Source: an uncultured Marinicella sp. (GTDB taxonomy: Bacteria > Pseudomonadota > Gammaproteobacteria > Xanthomonadales > Marinicellaceae). From it: a stretch of DNA of 5,600 nucleotides. The notes under the pieces were generated by a model. It searched no databases and was not told the origin of the DNA. It was given only the letters and a program-made list of their open reading frames with translations. Made by a program: the position numbers and the translations under genes. The stretch is from NCBI GenBank assembly GCA_938008005.1, contig CALLLZ010000021.1, positions 1-5,600 of the forward strand, written 5' to 3'. Numbering within the stretch: position 1 is the stretch's first letter; the number at the start of each line of letters is the position of its first letter. Of the stretch, positions 5,029-5,600 are shown piece after piece.

Positions 5029-5600
5029 TTGATTGGCCAGATTTAACGGCATTGTGGTTGAGTTTTAAACTCGCAACCATAACCACGATTTTATTGATTT
5101 TAATCACCACACCATTGGCCTATTGGTTATCAATAACACGCTCAAAGGCCAAACCATTGATAGAAACTTTGGTGGCATTACCAATAGTTTTACCCCCAAC
5201 AGTGATGGGGTTTTATTTATTGATTTTATTGGGTCCAGATGGTTGGCTGGGCTCTTTGTGGGTGAAACTCACTGATTCAGCGTTGACTTTTTCGTTCACT
5301 GGTCTGGTGGTTGCATCTATCTTTTACAGTTTGCCATTCGTGGTTCAACCTTTGCAAAATGGTTTTGAGTCAGTCAACCCAAAGTTAAAGGAAGCAGCCA
5401 GAAATTTAGGGGCTAAGCGATTAGATGTTTTCTTTAGTATCAGCATGCCTTTGGCTAAAAGAGCCTTTTTAACCGCTGCAGTCCTGGGCTTTGCACACAC
5501 ATTAGGTGAGTTTGGTGTGGTATTGATGGTAGGCGGCAATATACCAGGTGAAACCAAAGTGATTGCCATCGAAATTTATAACCAAGTTGAAATGCTCAAC
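5025..5600 (+). CDS. modB: Molybdate ABC transporter permease ModB (partial, 3' end outside window)
   Basis: ModB is the inner-membrane permease that, as a dimer with the ModC ATPase, moves molybdate into the cytosol. The frame starts with GTG at 5025, overlapping the modA TGA as GTGA, and stays open for 192 codons to the window edge. E. coli ModB has about 229 residues, so roughly 35 are missing. The start MIDWPDLTALWLSFKLA lines up well with the family N-terminus. Predicted membrane segments lie at about 12-35, 48-70, 90-112 and 147-169. LPIVLPPTVMGFYLL (52-66) is a ModB hallmark. The EAA loop that contacts the ATPase is at 123-142 (EAARNLGAKRLDVFFSISMP, with the conserved G and final P). 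GEFGVVLMVGGNIPGET (161-177) is the conserved C-terminal motif. GGATGAAG just upstream is a weak ribosome site, as expected for a coupled gene. modC probably follows outside the window. Confidence 0.96.
   Translation, partial: MIDWPDLTALWLSFKLATITTILLILITTPLAYWLSITRSKAKPLIETLVALPIVLPPTVMGFYLLILLGPDGWLGSLWVKLTDSALTFSFTGLVVASIFYSLPFVVQPLQNGFESVNPKLKEAARNLGAKRLDVFFSISMPLAKRAFLTAAVLGFAHTLGEFGVVLMVGGNIPGETKVIAIEIYNQVEMLN

Noticed and set aside
5345..5569. Open frame on the - strand within modB
   Set aside because: It is antisense to the conserved EAA loop and GEFG motif of ModB and has no supporting features of its own.

Overview
This 5.6 kb window looks like an ordinary chromosomal segment of an AT-rich (roughly 40% GC by eye) proteobacterium, most likely a gammaproteobacterium. 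The evidence is a 467-residue type I glutamine synthetase of the adenylylated class, a compact MscL, a YebR-type free methionine-R-sulfoxide reductase, and a modA-modB order like that of enteric bacteria. I cannot name the genus from sequence alone.

Layout. Positions 1-206 hold no complete gene. They may contain the last codons of a + strand gene ending at 34, and an RNA-type stem-loop at 155-199. Five genes on the - strand follow. In transcription order these are glnA (4126-2723), mscL (2581-2183), msrC (2070-1609), an unrecognised small membrane-associated protein (1494-1054) and a class I SAM-dependent methyltransferase (977-207). Their spacings are 76 to 141 bp. Strong hairpins follow glnA (2671-2696) and mscL (2093-2125), so the five genes are probably several transcription units rather than one operon. 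Divergent from glnA, across a gap of about 100 bp, the + strand carries modA (4228-5028). A modB permease gene overlaps it by 4 bp (GTGA) and runs off the window end, so this is the start of a modABC molybdate-uptake operon.

Function. glnA is central ammonia assimilation, mscL is the osmotic safety valve and msrC repairs oxidised free methionine. modAB imports molybdate, needed for molybdenum-cofactor enzymes such as nitrate reductase. The glnA/mod arrangement gives a loose nitrogen-metabolism link, but no shared regulatory site could be shown. No glnL/glnG (ntrBC) genes follow glnA here.

I found no tRNA or rRNA gene, CRISPR array, insertion sequence, phage gene or evident new system. The items worth a second look are small: an uncertain modA start with a ModE-like half-site inside the signal-peptide region, an inverted repeat at the control region of the unknown gene, a perfect dyad between glnA and modA, a threefold motif upstream of mscL, and the unknown protein itself.
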